Source: Linanthus parryae (taxonomy: Eukaryota; Streptophyta; Magnoliopsida; Ericales; Polemoniaceae). Taken from it: 64,000 nt of DNA. Both the position numbers and the translations under genes were made by a program. The DNA lies in NCBI GenBank assembly GCA_023055425.1, contig JALGPY010000035.1, positions 2,347,501-2,411,500 on the forward strand, in the 5' to 3' direction. Numbering within the stretch: position 1 is the stretch's first letter; every line of letters starts with the position of its first letter. Positions 42,071 through 54,454 of the stretch are shown here, piece after piece. The notes beneath the pieces are model-generated. The model was not told the DNA's origin, did not search any database, and saw only the letters and a list, made by a program, of their open reading frames with translations.

Positions 42071-44879
42071 AGTTTTTATTATTTTTTTTTTGGAAAGTAG
42101 ATATATAAAAATTAAGCAAGACTTTTGTATGCTAAATATTCATGATACACAAAGGTAGGACAAAGAACACAAAGTTAGTACATTTGGTGTGCCCAAAGTA
42201 TGAGAACATAAACCATCAGCCAAACGATTCCCGTCAACTATAGCTCTTAGGAGATGAAGAAGCTCTGAGCCCGAAGAGGACTTCCGAACCCCAACCATCG
42301 GTCCTTCCAACTTCAACAAGCTATTCAGATGATCTTTCAAACACTTGGAGTCCGTTTCAATCTTCAACGAGGTAAACCCATATAATTTCGTCAGATTTAG
42401 ACCTTCTTTCATGGCGATTGCTTCTAGGATTGTTGAATCTGGGTTGAAAGGAATTGGATACGTCCAAGCCCTAACAAAAGCTCCGTCTGAATTTCTTATC
42501 ACAGTAGATCCAGTCGCCACCCTCTCTGATTGGGAACAAGCAGCATCAAAATTACATTTTAGAACACCCACCGGAGGCGCTTTCCAATTACGGGTTGCAT
42601 GCGTAGATCTGCATCAAGAACAGAACCACAAGTGTAAGTCGATTCTAAGGAATAAGTATTTTGGGCAAGAGCTCGATTTATAATTTGGATCTGAGAAATC
42701 ATTTCTGAGTTAAAAACTTTTTGTTTCGAGTTTTCCAAATTTCCCAGATGCCAAGGATGAATAAATCACGGTGATTTGGTTGGAGATTGCCCAAATATCA
42801 ATAAAACAGAGCTTAAAATGCAACATTTTTGTATTAATCTTGAACGGCCAGAGACTATAATTCCACAGCCTTTTGGTCCAAACACAGTTGAAGAAAAGAT
42901 GAAGAGCATCTTCGACAGATTTGTTGCAAGAAACACAATATTCAGGTAAACTGATGCCCTTTTTTAAAAGATTAATTTTTGTAGGCAGAAGATTATTTAG
43001 CATACGCCAAACAAAAATTTCTATTTTGTTTGGAACATTCAAAGACCAAATACTGTTTTGAAAATTGTTTTGCTAGAACTAGTACTAGTTGTAAGAGAAA
43101 GCAGATTTTGGTTTATAAGTTGAAATGCAACGTGATACCCTATTTTAACATCAAATAAACCATCTTTGGTTTGAGTCCAAACTAAATGATCATCTACCTG
43201 GTTGCTGCTTCTAGGCAAGCTAAGAATTGCCTCTGATTCATCCCTGGAAAAATTCTGCTCAATAATATATTTATTCCAATTTCCATCAGACTGGATAAGG
43301 TTGCTAACCAGAGCATTTCATGACAATTTCTAGGACTAAGAGAACATCTCCCTAAGCCTATAGGAATCCATCTAGTTTTGTAAATCAAAGTGTTTGACCC
43401 ATTATCAATTCCTTGTCTGAAACCCTTGAAAATAATGTCTCTAGCATAGGTGAGACCTCTCCACACAGTAGACGCATTATTTGAAGGATACGCAGATAAA
43501 ACAGTTGAGTATTGAGAATATTTTCCTTTCAAAACCCTTGCTAAAAGAGAGTTTGGATTCTCCCAAATGCGCCAAGTCTGTTTTGCTAAAAGTGACAAAT
43601 TGAAAGCATGCAAACTTCTAAATCCCATACCACCAGTGGTTTTGGGCATACACATATTATTCCAGTTTCTCCAAATAATACCCGTAGATTCCTTATTGGA
43701 AGTCCACCAAAACCTAGACATAGTTTTTTCAATCTCTTTGCAAAAGAAGATAGGGAGTAAATACATAGACATGATGTAAGTGGGGATGGCTTGCACAACA
43801 GATTTGAAAAGAACTTCTTTACCCCCAAAAGATAAAAAAATTACTTTTCCAATCTTTAGTTTTGTTCCAAATTTTTTGCTTAAGATTTGCAAAATGAGAA
43901 TTTCTTTTCCTTTCTAAAATAATTGGAAAACCCAAATATTTATCATGACAGTCAGTGGAAGAAACTTGAAAAACTTGAGCAATACTTGTTTGAGTCTGAA
44001 TATCCACATTAGGGCTAAAAGTTAACGAAGACTTTTCCTTGTTTATCAGTTGACCCGAAGCATGACAATATTGGTACAAGATAGAGTTTAAAATAATAGC
44101 ATTTGAGATTGTGGCTTTGCCAAAAAGAATACAGTTGTCTGCAAATAAAAGATGAGAAATGCTAGGACTATGACGACTAGCCTTTACCCCTTTCAAATAA
44201 CCTTGACTAACAGATTAGTTTAAAAGATTAGATAAACCTTCGGTACACACAACAAAAAGTAAGGGCTAAGATGGTCACCCTGCCTAAGACCGCGATTTGG
44301 AAAAAAGGTGGGAATCCTTTGTCCATTAACTAAAACGTGAAAGTTAACCATTGAAACACAAGTCATGATACGGTAAATAAGGGAGGAAGGGAAGCCTATT
44401 TTTTGAAGAACAGAAAAAAAAAGAAAACCGCACTCAATTCTATCATACGCTTTTGCCATATCAAGTTTCAGAGAAAAGGAACCCAAATTACTTTTCTGAT
44501 TATGCATAGTATGAAGAGTTACTAACGCAATAATAGCATTATCAGTCTACTTTTAATAAAAGCAGAATGGGAATCATCAATAATAAAATGAAGATAATTG
44601 CGTAAACGGTCAGCTATAGTCTTAGATATAATTTTGTAAGAAACATTGCATAAACTAATAGGACGGAAATCAGTTACTCTTCTAGCATCCTTTTTCTTTG
44701 GGATCAAAGCAATACAAGTTTCATTAATGTTTGAAATATCACACCCATGATTAAGAAAATTCAGACAGCACTGAATCACATCATCCCCTATTTCTTTCCA
44801 ATAGATTTTATAAAAAACAACTGGTAGGCCATCCGAACCCGGAGCCTTAAGAGGATGCATTTCATTAAAATTCCTACAG
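42071..44879 (-). mobile_element. 5'-truncated L1 LINE flanked by a 33-bp duplication
   Basis: The 33-bp segments 42038-42070 and 44880-44912 agree at all but two positions and bound a minus-strand LINE whose T-rich (poly(A)) end is on the left. ORF2 remains from the start of RT: PLKAPGSDGLPVVFYK, DFRPISLCNVSYKIISK, KLDMAKAYDRIE, GLRQGDHLSPYF and SHLLFADNCILFG, where the FADD box reads FADN. The post-RT part follows at 43194-43892, zf-RVT at 42710-43042 (CVSCNKSVEDALHLFFNC) and RNase H at 42140-42571 (LKCNFDAACSQSERVATGS). Multiple stops show it is dead. Confidence 0.9.
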
Positions 44880-44912
44880 TTCACACCTAAGTACAGCACA
44901 TAAAGATCCTAT

Positions 44913-46279
44913 GCATATGGATAACAACAATTTATTTTTTTCGTTTGCAAACCCTTATAATTATCATACATTTATGAAAGTACGTTAATACCACCCACAC
45001 TCACAAGTATAACAATATATTAACATGTGCATGTCTAAAAACTTTTCATGATAAAGTAATAGGTACACCAAATCATGTTGTACACCATCAATTTGCTATA
45101 AGAATTAAAATTCAGCAAAAAAAAATGTATACAATAATATTATAAAAAAATCACTTTTTACCTCAAAAAAAATCACTTTCGAATTATTCAACTTATCAAA
45201 ATATTATTTCCTGAACACACGGGGTCTCACATTCCCTTTTCCACTTCCACGTTTCATTAAGTGGCTCAATTTTTTTTGAAGCCACCCAATGTTAAATACT
45301 CTTTCACATTACTTGCCTTCGCATTTCTATTTTAAATCCTTAGATTTTACTTCCCTGTAGAAGTGTCACACATAACAAAATTACCTATTTTAAATTCTTG
45401 GTTTTTTTGACGTAACAAATTCTTAGATTTTACTTCCTATCGGAATGTTACATAAAACATAAATTAATATTGTGAATCTAGATTAAAAACATTCCCTTAA
45501 TGCATATGCTAAGTCTTACGTATATTTACAGTGGGAGCAACATTAACTGCGTCATAGAGACTGTACTACTACACTGACTACATGTGTCCATGATAAGAAC
45601 TCATGTGTAGATACCGCATCTTCGTCGAGTCTGGGAGAAAACAAGAGATATACATTTTTCTTTATATGCGAGTGGCCGAGTGTTACAGTCAGAGAAACTC
45701 TCTGCTCAGGTGGAACCAACCATCTTCTGAGCTTTGGCAGCACATTTACAAGACACTCCAACAAGATTTTCATTTAAAAAAAAAAAAAAAGTTTTTCACA
45801 GACGATAACCAAAATCCACAAGTGTCTGAGACAACAGAGAAATACTTTTCAGCATGAGAGGAGAAGAACGAATACACGCGCGCAAGCCTAATAGACTGTG
45901 CTTGGTCGGGAAACTCCAACTGATTGTAACGACCACCACGACAGCGAGTTGCGATATTGAAAAATACAACTGAACCGGTCATATCTCTTTCATAGAAAAC
46001 CAGGCACAACTTTCAGGGGAAAGAAGAGAAACAATGAGGTAATGTAACACACACACATAAGGTTGAGCATAAACTATCTCTACATGATTAGTGCATGCTC
46101 ATCATATAACAGTCTCTTGATACAAGGTTATATCTGTAAACTGTAATCCATTCTATACATCTTGGCACAAAAAAGACAAAAAGGTGGATTCGGTCTAAAG
46201 AGAACCGCGGAAGAAGACCAGAGAAAAGAGACGGGTAATGTTATTGAAGTCTGAGTCTATTATGGTTCCATAGCCAAGG
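44913..46279. other. Intergenic / 3' flank of the FIS1-like gene
   Basis: No gene is recognised. The right part (about 46010-46279) is where the 3' UTR of the minus-strand FIS1-like gene would lie. The rest is AT-rich, with an A-run at 45777-45790. Confidence 0.4.
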
Positions 46280-46367
46280 TCATTTTTTGCGAGACAGTGC
46301 TGCTGCGATTCCCGCAGCCAATAGTCCTACACAGCAGTAGCAGTAATGCCTATCCCTATAACTCCAT
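46280..46367 (-). pseudogene. FIS1-like exon 5 (tail anchor)
   Basis: Begins after CTGCAG| in phase 1, giving R|DGVIGIGITATA. An extra GT near 46330 shifts the frame. Beyond it, in the alternative frame, GLLAAGIAAALSRKK and TGA 46280-46282 give the hydrophobic anchor and basic tail typical of FIS1. Confidence 0.85.
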
Positions 46368-46739
46368 CTGCATTCACGAAAAATGAAAATATTACACAAT
46401 TATCTTCAACTTGAAGCAGTGAGTGCATAATATATGAGAACTACTTGTGTTTTGAATCTGCTCCCTTTTTTGAAATATTCTATCTTCGTGATAATGAGAT
46501 TGTAGTTTAAATGTGGGCACATTAGAAATAGTAGTGGGAACTTTATGATGGATATAGTGGAAACTGAGGAGTTAGTGATGATAGATTTTTTGTAAACATC
46601 ACACTCAAAGGAGGGTATAAGAGGAATAGTTAAAGGCATGGGCTAGCTTTACATATAAGAATATATATATATATATACACACACACATTGAGAATCTCAG
46701 CCAATGGTGTGTAGAATGAAAATACAACAAAGCATTTAC

Positions 46740-46803
46740 CTCTTGTAACCTTGTCTTCAATAGTTTTCTTCAAGGTCCTGGCCTGGCTCCAATCAGGTAA
46801 AAC
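46740..46803 (-). pseudogene. FIS1-like exon 4
   Basis: 64 bp reading VLPDWSQARTLKKTIEDKVTR, flanked by TTTCAG| and AGAG|GTAAAT. Matches the (E)PDWRQALTLKK.IED segment of plant FIS1. The first half of the fifth TPR-like helix pair lies here. Confidence 0.85.
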
Positions 46804-46980
46804 CTGAAATATGCATATCCATTTCTCAGTTAAACAGAAAGTTTTTCAGATTCACCACTATCATTATGTACATACGACTCCTCTAATCATTACCCATTTC
46901 CTTGCACCACTTATTCATCCGTCAGTGCAATTAAGTTTGAATCAGATTTTTTTTTTTTTTTTGAGAAAGTTGCAATTTCA

Positions 46981-49900
46981 TTAATCATCAATAATTAACT
47001 GAGTCGGGTACACATCTTTATCAATATATCGATTTATCCACTCGGGTATCTCCTCGGACCACACGCCTTCAGTGCCTTGTGCCGCGTGTCTGGCTAGTCG
47101 GTCAGCTACACGGTTGAATTCCCTTCCCCATACGCGTGTCTCAAGCTTTGCAAAATGCTTTAACAGCTGTCCCGTCTCCTTCATTAATTCATCTGTCTCC
47201 TCATCCCCATAAGCTCTTCTCCTTCTTCTATCTTCTTCCAGTTCCTCCATAACCGTGGTTGAATCACCGATCAACCAAATTCTTCTCTCTTTCCATCGGA
47301 GGCTCGATTTTAGGGCTTGGATACATGCATGTTGTTCTGCTTGTCGAGCACTCTCACATCTTGGTGATTTGCCGGCCCCTGCCATCAAGCATTCACCGGT
47401 CAGCGATCGGAGCACAAATCCGGCGGCTGCTCTGCCTGACTCAGGGTCCCAACTGCCATCAAATTGAAGAATCAAGTGTTCTTTGTTTGCCAGCAGCTCA
47501 GATCTATGGGGCTTCTGGGCTTCCAAGCTAAGTAGATCTCCATTTCTAAACTTCTGTTCTTGAATTTTCCGGCGAATGAGGGTTAAAATTGACTCTGCAC
47601 TTGTTTGTATACCTTTGAATCTTCGTGAATTGCGCTCCTGCCAAATTGCCCACAATATTACACAATATCTGCTTAGTTCTTCCTCTTGTAATCTTCCAAT
47701 ATCAGTTTGGATTCTATCTGAGGCTCTTATGTTTGTATGTGACAGTAGATCCTTCCCCTCCGGTGCCTCCCACACTGTTTTTGCTAGTTGACAAGAGAAA
47801 AAGACATGCTCTGCCGTTTCTATACCACTTCTGCAGAAGCAGCATTGACTGTCCACATTGATACCACGCTTGCTCAGATGTTCAGCTATGGGGAAGATGT
47901 CTTTCCCAGCTCTCCAGACCAGGTGTTGGATCTTCTTCTCTATTTTTATTCTCCATAACTTAGTAAAGCAGCTTTTGGTCTGTTTGGAGCTATCCCCACA
48001 GTTCTCTTGCTGCCATTTTTCTTTCATTCCCAGCCAATACCCTGATTTAACTGTGTAAATCCCTGTGTCGTTATAATGCCAACGGACCTTGTCTTCAGTT
48101 TGTTGTTGAGGCAGTTTAATTTCTTCTATCTTCTGACAATCATCCGCAATGAGATACTCTTTAAGTTTCTGCGTGTTCCAGCTTCTTGTCTCCTTAACTA
48201 TAAAATCTTCCACTTTCAGTGTATTGATCATGCTATTTCCCATTGCCAATCTGCCAACGGGATCCTCTCGCAAGCAGTTTCTTCCCGAAACAGATACTCC
48301 TCCATGCATAACTCGGTGAGTTGCCCTCCTGTGCTTCCCAGAAGTCTGCATCCGCAAAATACTTGGCCTTGATTACCCTACTCATTAGGGATTGGGGGTT
48401 TTTGAGGATTCGCCAAGCCTGTTTTGCAAGCATGGCTTGGTTGAAGACTTTAAAATCCCTGAATGCCAGACCCCCTCTTTCTTTAGGTTCCTGCAGCTTA
48501 TTCCACGCTAGCCAATTGATTCCACGCTCCTTTTTTGAATTGCTCCACCAAAATTGTCTGATTTTAGCTTCAATTTTATTGCAAACCCCTTCTGGCAGCT
48601 TAAAACATGACATGGCATAGCTAGGAATTGCGTTAGCAACTGCTTTAATAAGTACTTATTTACCACCTATAGAGAGTGATTTCTCCTTCCACCCTTTTAA
48701 CATACTATCAATTCTATCAAGAATGTAAGAAAAAGTGGTGATTTTTTTTTTACCGATTGTCGTCGGCAGTCCAAGGTACTTATCATGCTTTTCTGTCTCA
48801 GGAATCCCACAGAACTGCTTTATTTCGGTCTTGACGGCATCTGGAACGTTTGGAGAAAAGACAATCGCAGATTTGTCAAAGTTCACAAGCTGACCCGACC
48901 CCCTGCAATACGCCTCCATTATCTCTTGTAATTTTGTTATTTCTTGTACTGTAGCCTGTAAAAAGAATATAGAATCATCAGCAAAAAAACAGGTGGGAGA
49001 CCACTGGTCCTCCCCGAGATGCTGTCACTCCTGCAATCCTCCTACTCCTAATTGCAGAAGTGATAGCACTCGATAAAGCTTCCGAGCAAAGCACAAAAAG
49101 GTATGGTGATAGGGGGCAGCCTTGTCTAAGGCCTCTTTCGGGGATAACTTTTCCAGTGAGAGCTCCATCACAAATAAATTCGTACTGCACCGAATTAACA
49201 CACCGCATAATAATAGAAATCAGTCTAGGTCCAAAGCCAAATTTATGCAACACATCCTGCAGAAAACTCCACTCCACCCTATCGTAGGCTTTAGACATAT
49301 CCACCTTTAGTGCCATTGCTCCTTTCTTCTCTTTCTTCCTCGTTTTGATAGTGTGAATAACCTCAAATGCCGTCAATATATTGTCTGTTATAAGTCTCCC
49401 CGGTACGAAAGCCGACTAGCTCTCGGATATAAGGTTGCCCAACACCACTTTAACTCTATTTGCCACAGTTTTGGAAACAATTTTGTAGATGGTCGAACAT
49501 AAACTAATCGGTCTGTAATCCCCTGGCTTGCGCGGCTGCTTAGTTTTTTGGATTAGTGCGATAATCGTATGATTAAAAGAACCCATCTCCCCACCCGAGT
49601 TTAATATATCAAGAAAAGTCTTGATAGTATCCTTGCCCACCACTTGCCAATGTTTTTGGTAAAATCCTGCTGAAAAGCCATCTTTACCCGGTGCCTTGTC
49701 CGGGTACATTTGAAATAGCGCATGGGTTACTTCCTGTTCCGTGAAAACCTCTTCTAGGCCTGCTGCCTGTTCTTCGGAAATAGCACTCCCATTTAACCCT
49801 TCTGTAATCACGCTGATATCGTCTGCGCACGGGTTGCTTGAGGTGAAAATAGTTTGAAAATGTCTTTCTAAGCAAGTTGTAACCTCTGTTTCCGACTGGA

Positions 49901-50953
49901 CCTAAGTTCCATTCTCATCCTCAATACCTTTAAAGCCATTTCTTGCACTTCTAATTGACGCCTTTTGGTGAAAAAATCTTGTGTTACGATCTCCTGATCT
50001 CAGCCAGTTCGTACATGCCCTTTTTTCCCACATCACCTCCTCTTTCCTTAGTAGATCATCATATTGGAGCGACATTCTCGTTGCCAAATGTAGCTTTGTT
50101 CCACTGTTGGCAGCAAGCTGCCAGATTTCTCAGCTTGGATTGTAACGACCCTTGTCCGGAACTGTGCCAGCAGTCTTCTACAACTTCGGTAAAACTGCTA
50201 TCTATTCCACATTTTTTCGTATTGAAATCTTCGCTGTTTAGGTCTCTGATACTGCGATGCATCCCATTCCAATAAAATGGGTCTGTGGTCTGACCTAAGC
50301 CCAGTAGTGTGTGTAACTTTTGCTCCTGCAAATTTGTTCATCCAAACAATTGTCGCAACAACTCTATCAAGGCGAACCTTAATATGTGATTCTTCCTCTT
50401 GATTGTTTGACCATGTAAATTCTGGTCCTACAAATCCGAGATCAACTGGACACAATTCTTGCAAAACGGAATTAAAATCTTGCATCTGGCTATACCTTCT
50501 GACGTTTCCACCTTTTTCCATATTAGATCTGATCTCGTTGAAATCCCCGCATAAGCACCATGGTCGATTGCTCATTGGGGCTATTCTTCTAAGAAGATTC
50601 CAAGTGTTGCACCTTTGTTCCTTTTCCGGGTCACCGTACACACCCGTAAGTCTCCAAACGAAGTCGTCTTGCTCTTCTATCAAAGCATCAATATGATGAA
50701 TGGACACTTTAATTAGCTTAACTTTAACCTTGGAATCCCAAAGTAACGCTAATCCGCCCTTCCGGTCTTGAGCTTCTGAGAAGATACCACTTGCATACTT
50801 AACCTTTTCATGGACCTTTTCCATCTCGAATTTGTTGAGTTTAGTCTCCATAAGAAAGACTAAATTTGGGGAAAGGAGCCTCAACTGCTCCTTTAGGGCT
50901 CGGACCGCACGCGGTTTTCCCAACCCGCGCACGTTCCAGCTTAAGAGACTCAT
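46981..50953 (-). pseudogene. LINE ORF2, few lesions
   Basis: Starts MSLLSWNVRGLGKPRAVRAL at ATG 50953. Endonuclease residues include LVFLMETKLN, WCLCGDFNEI and GLRSDHRPILLEW. RT carries DYRPISLCSTIYKIVSKT, a TAG where ISES-Q-SAF is expected (near 49416), [22 protein letters not shown] and an FADD box broken by one extra T in a T-run (near 48988). A stop lies before VLIKAVANAIPSYAMS (near 48656) and a frameshift near 48240. zf-RVT (CCFCRSGIETAEHVFFSC) and the terminal RNase H (LQFDGSWDPESGRAAAG) are open to TGA/TAA at 46981. Function as for L1 ORF2: endonuclease and target-primed reverse transcription. Confidence 0.9.
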
Positions 50954-52305
50954 TGTGCTTGGCGGGACTGCTTAGCAGCCTCCGCCAATCGCGCATTTAG
51001 AATTTTTGAGGAACTCAAAACCTTATCTCCTGCTTTACTACTACCCGTCCCTTTCTCCGTACCTCCCCTTATAGCTCCTAAGTATTTCCTCTCTAGCTCA
51101 AGCTGTTTATTCCTCTTCGAGCTTTCTATCTTCTGCTGTGAGGCTGGGCTAAGATCGGGGGCTATTTTTCTCTTCGGGGATGATGGCCTGATGTCCACTG
51201 TTTCACCTATTCCGTCCGTATCATTGTTCTTTGTTCCACTAGTTGCTATATTCCTCTCTTCTCCCTGCTTTTTGGCTGCGGTTTCTTTGTTGGGCGGCTG
51301 CTTTGGGCTCAACTCCCGACTCTGGTTGTCCTCTTTCGAGCTACTGTTATCCCCTTGCAGTGGATCAGTCGACTGTGTTGCTTGCTGTTGCTCTTGCATA
51401 TTTGCAGTACTACCATCTTCCACCGCTGTCTCTTCAAGGTTTTGATTTAGATCAAAAACCCCCACCCTTATCTCGTCCCTTTTCTCCTGCTCAGCAGTTT
51501 TTGACGGCTTTTTGTATTTTGTCTTCTTAGTGATACCCAGCCGTCCCTTCTTTGGGGGTTGGAAAAGCATCCAATCCCCATAGTCAGGCTCTTCCTCCTC
51601 GTCAATACCCTCTGATAGATGATTGCATGCACTACTTTGATGGTCGAGGTACCCACACCATTTGCATACTGACGGAATTCTTTCATACATGAAATCTAGC
51701 CACACCTTCTCCTTCTTGATGTTCACATACACCCCTCTTGGGAGTGCTTCAAATATTGGCATCCTGACTCTGACCCGTACATAGTTTTCTAGACCATCAC
51801 TATCAACACGAGGGTCTGACTCAAGGATTTCGCCGATGTGTTGGACCGCCTTTCTACCTGCTGCCTCAGTAGTTAGATGAACTGGTTAACGGTGGATTTG
51901 TACCCAAACATCCATATTGACGAAGCTTCGGTATTTGGTCTCATCCCCCAATAGCCAGGGTTTAAGCACCATCATAGCCCCCTCAAAAACCCATGGTCCT
52001 CCTGAGGCTATTCGGTCCCTAAGGGTTTTGTTTGGAAACTTGAGCAGAAAAGTATTACGGCTAACATACAAAAACTCTACCTGATCTCCTTTGTTCCAAA
52101 TCCGCCGGAAGAAAGCTTTCGCTGATCTGGGGTTGGTTTCTTCTCCAGACAGAAGCTTTGCGATAAGGCACCATTCGAAACCCTTCTCGGCTTCTACACA
52201 AAACTCGTCATCAAACTCAATCTCTGTTGCTTCCTTCTCAGTTAATCGCAGCGTCTTGAATGTGGCCGCCGGTGCTTCTTCCATTGTAGCCGCCGCTTCC
52301 TCCAT
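50950..52305 (-). pseudogene. LINE ORF1, one region broken
   Basis: ATG 52305 opens MEEAAATMEEAPAATFKTLR, with a DUF4283 region (EKGFEWCLIAKLLSGEETNP, GGPWVFEGAMMVLKPWLLG). A stop at 51886 follows VWVQIHR. The frame resumes at about 51762 with YERIPSVCKWCGYLDHQSSAC, a CX2CX4HX4C zinc knuckle, then a Lys/Glu/Ser-rich tail. The last codons RQAQ-TGA overlap the ORF2 ATG. The RNA-binding nucleocapsid role is known for the family. Confidence 0.88.
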
Positions 52306-52622
52306 CCTCCTAGGGTTTAGTTTCGTCTCCGAAAGTTACGGAGAGACTTTTTTATCGCACTTTTTAAGTTTGAATCAGATTCAGTACAATAAATAGCAGG
52401 GGTTCTAAAATGTCAAAGCATATTTCGCTCAGCATCATGAAATATAAGCTGGCTACAGTAAAAACACCGGGGCAATCTTTTCACTGATTGGATAGTCAAA
52501 ATATTATGGCATCAATATTACTACAATAGAGAAAGTAAAATGAGAGAAAGAGAGAGTCCAGAGAATGCAACCATATGACAGATATGAGTCAATAGTGACA
52601 AAGCCAGAACAAAATAACTTGC

Positions 52623-52745
52623 CTCCAAACATTCCTCAACAAGCTGCCTGCCTCGTGAGAATTCCCCGCTTCTGTAGTATCCGACAGCGAGAAGATAAAT
52701 CCTGTCTTATTTGCACAGGGGGGATGCTTTTATTAGCAGGAGCAG
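52623..52745 (-). pseudogene. FIS1-like exon 3
   Basis: Starts after CCGCAG| and ends CTTGGAG with intron sequence GCAAGT (GC donor). The second part reads IYLLAVGYYRSGEFSRGRQL and VEECLE, the most conserved FIS1 stretch. A 2-nt loss at about 52702 separates it from the first part (ANKSIPPVQIRQ). Confidence 0.85.
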
Positions 52746-53151
52746 CTGCGGGCAACAAGAGCATGAAATTTGAGATGAGGAAACGATCAACAACACAACA
52801 TATTTATAAAGGAAGAAGCTAGCTTGTGGATACTATCTGATCCGGAGGATATAAAAGTAATACTCCCTTTGTTTCATATAACTTTCTAAGTGTTTCCTTA
52901 CCATTAAATGTATGCCCCAAATTAAGTGTGATGTAGCAAAAGTTGCCTATTTTCACTTCTATGAGTTCCAAACAAGACACAAGATAATTGTGTAGTCGAA
53001 ATCTAGTTTAAGATTGCGTGAAAACCCAGACAAGAATCCTAGATTGGGGCAGAGGCTGAAGAGTATTCAATTACAACAAGAAATTCTAACCATTTTGGGG
53101 GATCAATTCGAATATTTCCGCATTTAAGTAGATGTTAAAGCATATACAAGT

Positions 53152-53514
53152 GGACAAATGACACTAAACCTATATGCAGTTTGACATTTGTGACACTGAA
53201 CCTCCAGCACTATCAATTTCACAGAAAAACTCCTTGTAGTTTTCATTTTGAGACAAATAGCCTCCAATCGTTAATAAATAATCGGGTTAGATTAAATAAT
53301 AAGCAAAATTTACTGTAATACCCATCACGAGTATCATGTGACCTCATATGATGGGTATTACAGTAAATTTCGCTAATTTAATCTAACATTGTCGGCGATT
53401 AGAGGCTATTTGTCTCAAAATGAAAACTGCAGGGGGTTTCTCTGTGAAACTGAAAGTGCTGAAGGTTTAGTGTCACAAGTATCAAACTGCATATAGGTTT
53501 AGTATCATTTCTCC
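53152..53514. mobile_element. Mutator-type MITE, long inverted repeats
   Basis: 363 bp that fold back almost entirely: the left arm GGACAAATGACACTAAACC pairs with the right arm (reverse complement GGAGAAATGATACTAAACC) and the similarity continues for about 150 bp. Flanks TATACAAGT (53143-53151) and TATACAAAT (53515-53523) form a 9-bp duplication with one mismatch, as for Mutator-like elements. It lies in FIS1-like intron 2. Confidence 0.75.
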
Positions 53515-53611
53515 TATACAAATAGAGTAGAATGCAATTGAGGTTGTGGCGTACATAGTACCAATTCCTAGTTACTAATTTTTTTTAGATAACTATCTTT
53601 CTGATTCTCTC

Positions 53612-53815
53612 CTACTTCTTCACCCATTCAGCTGAATCACAATATGCCACCTCTCGGATCATGTATTGTCCGAGTTCCCTTACCCTCAATCCCTGGTCAG
53701 GTTTTATCCGCAACACTATGAGCTTCTTCAGCACCGGCAATGCCATCGACAGTCCCGGTCCCCTTTCCAGCATCGCTTCGGATTTGCTAGGCAAGATGAA
53801 TCTCTTCTTCAACAT
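53612..53815 (-). other. Unrecognised small ORF
   Basis: ATG to TAG, 67 residues, starting MLKKRFILPSKSEAML and ending in AEWVKK. It has protein-like composition but I cannot name a family. It may be a captured or retroposed exon fragment: an A-rich run lies on the plus strand at about 53946-53970. Possibly meaningless. Confidence 0.2.
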
Positions 53816-54314
53816 TCAACAACAATTGTATCATTTTCCTTGCATCATTTTCAGTTTCAAGTTGTGGTTGCTAGCTATTGCAGCTAGTAACTTAAAAACT
53901 TTGATGTATCTTTGCTTGTTTTATTAATGTTATGATGCCTATTTTCCAAAAAAAAAAACAAAAAACAAAGTTCCCAACAGGTTGCCAGTAAAAATAAAGC
54001 AAATATAGTCCAGATGGAGGATCATAGGCTTAGGCCGAAAAATACTTAGTCGGGGATAAAAGGCGGACAGGAAAGTTGAGACTGGTCCACACATATTAAC
54101 TAATTCCACCAATTTCACCAACTAAAGCAGCATTTCATTTCTCCAGGCAAAATAAATGCCTCAATAGCGTACACGGAAGTCACACAAGATTCGAAGGCTG
54201 GAAAGCATATAGCACAAATGACGCAACAATATTCAGAAAAATATAGCATCATTATGGTTAAAAGCCAAACATGCGCGAAGTAAACAGCCACAACTCAGTC
54301 CATCTAAACCCTAC

Positions 54315-54454
54315 CTTCAAGCATAGCTATCCCGGGCTGCACATCTTCTGGTCGTTTTGAGTGAAATAGAGCCCATGATAACCTCAAAAGACTCTCTTTT
54401 CAGATCATCTGAATAACCACCTTTTTCAGCCGCAGCAACCTCTTGCTCGCAAAA
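54315..54454 (-). pseudogene. FIS1-like exon 2
   Basis: Begins after CTGCAG| with FCEQEVAAAEKGGYSDDLKR, then ESF; two bases of the expected Met codon are missing near 54386. In the shifted frame LSWALFHSKRPEDVQPGIAM and LE follow, ending GAAG|GTAGGG. Phase 1 end agrees with exon 3. Confidence 0.85.

Larger units (their letters stand above)
46949..52363 (-). mobile_element. Full-length L1 LINE in FIS1-like intron 3, TSD 18 bp
   Basis: TTAAGTTTGAATCAGATT occurs at 46931-46948 and 52364-52381, a perfect duplication. The minus-strand element starts with a short leader ending CCTAGGAGG before the ORF1 ATG (52305) and ends with a long T-run on the plus strand (poly(A) tail). ORF1 and ORF2 overlap by ATGA at 50953-50950. 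It lies in the same orientation as the host gene. A few stops and frameshifts inactivate both ORFs, but it is much better preserved than the other LINEs here. Confidence 0.95.
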
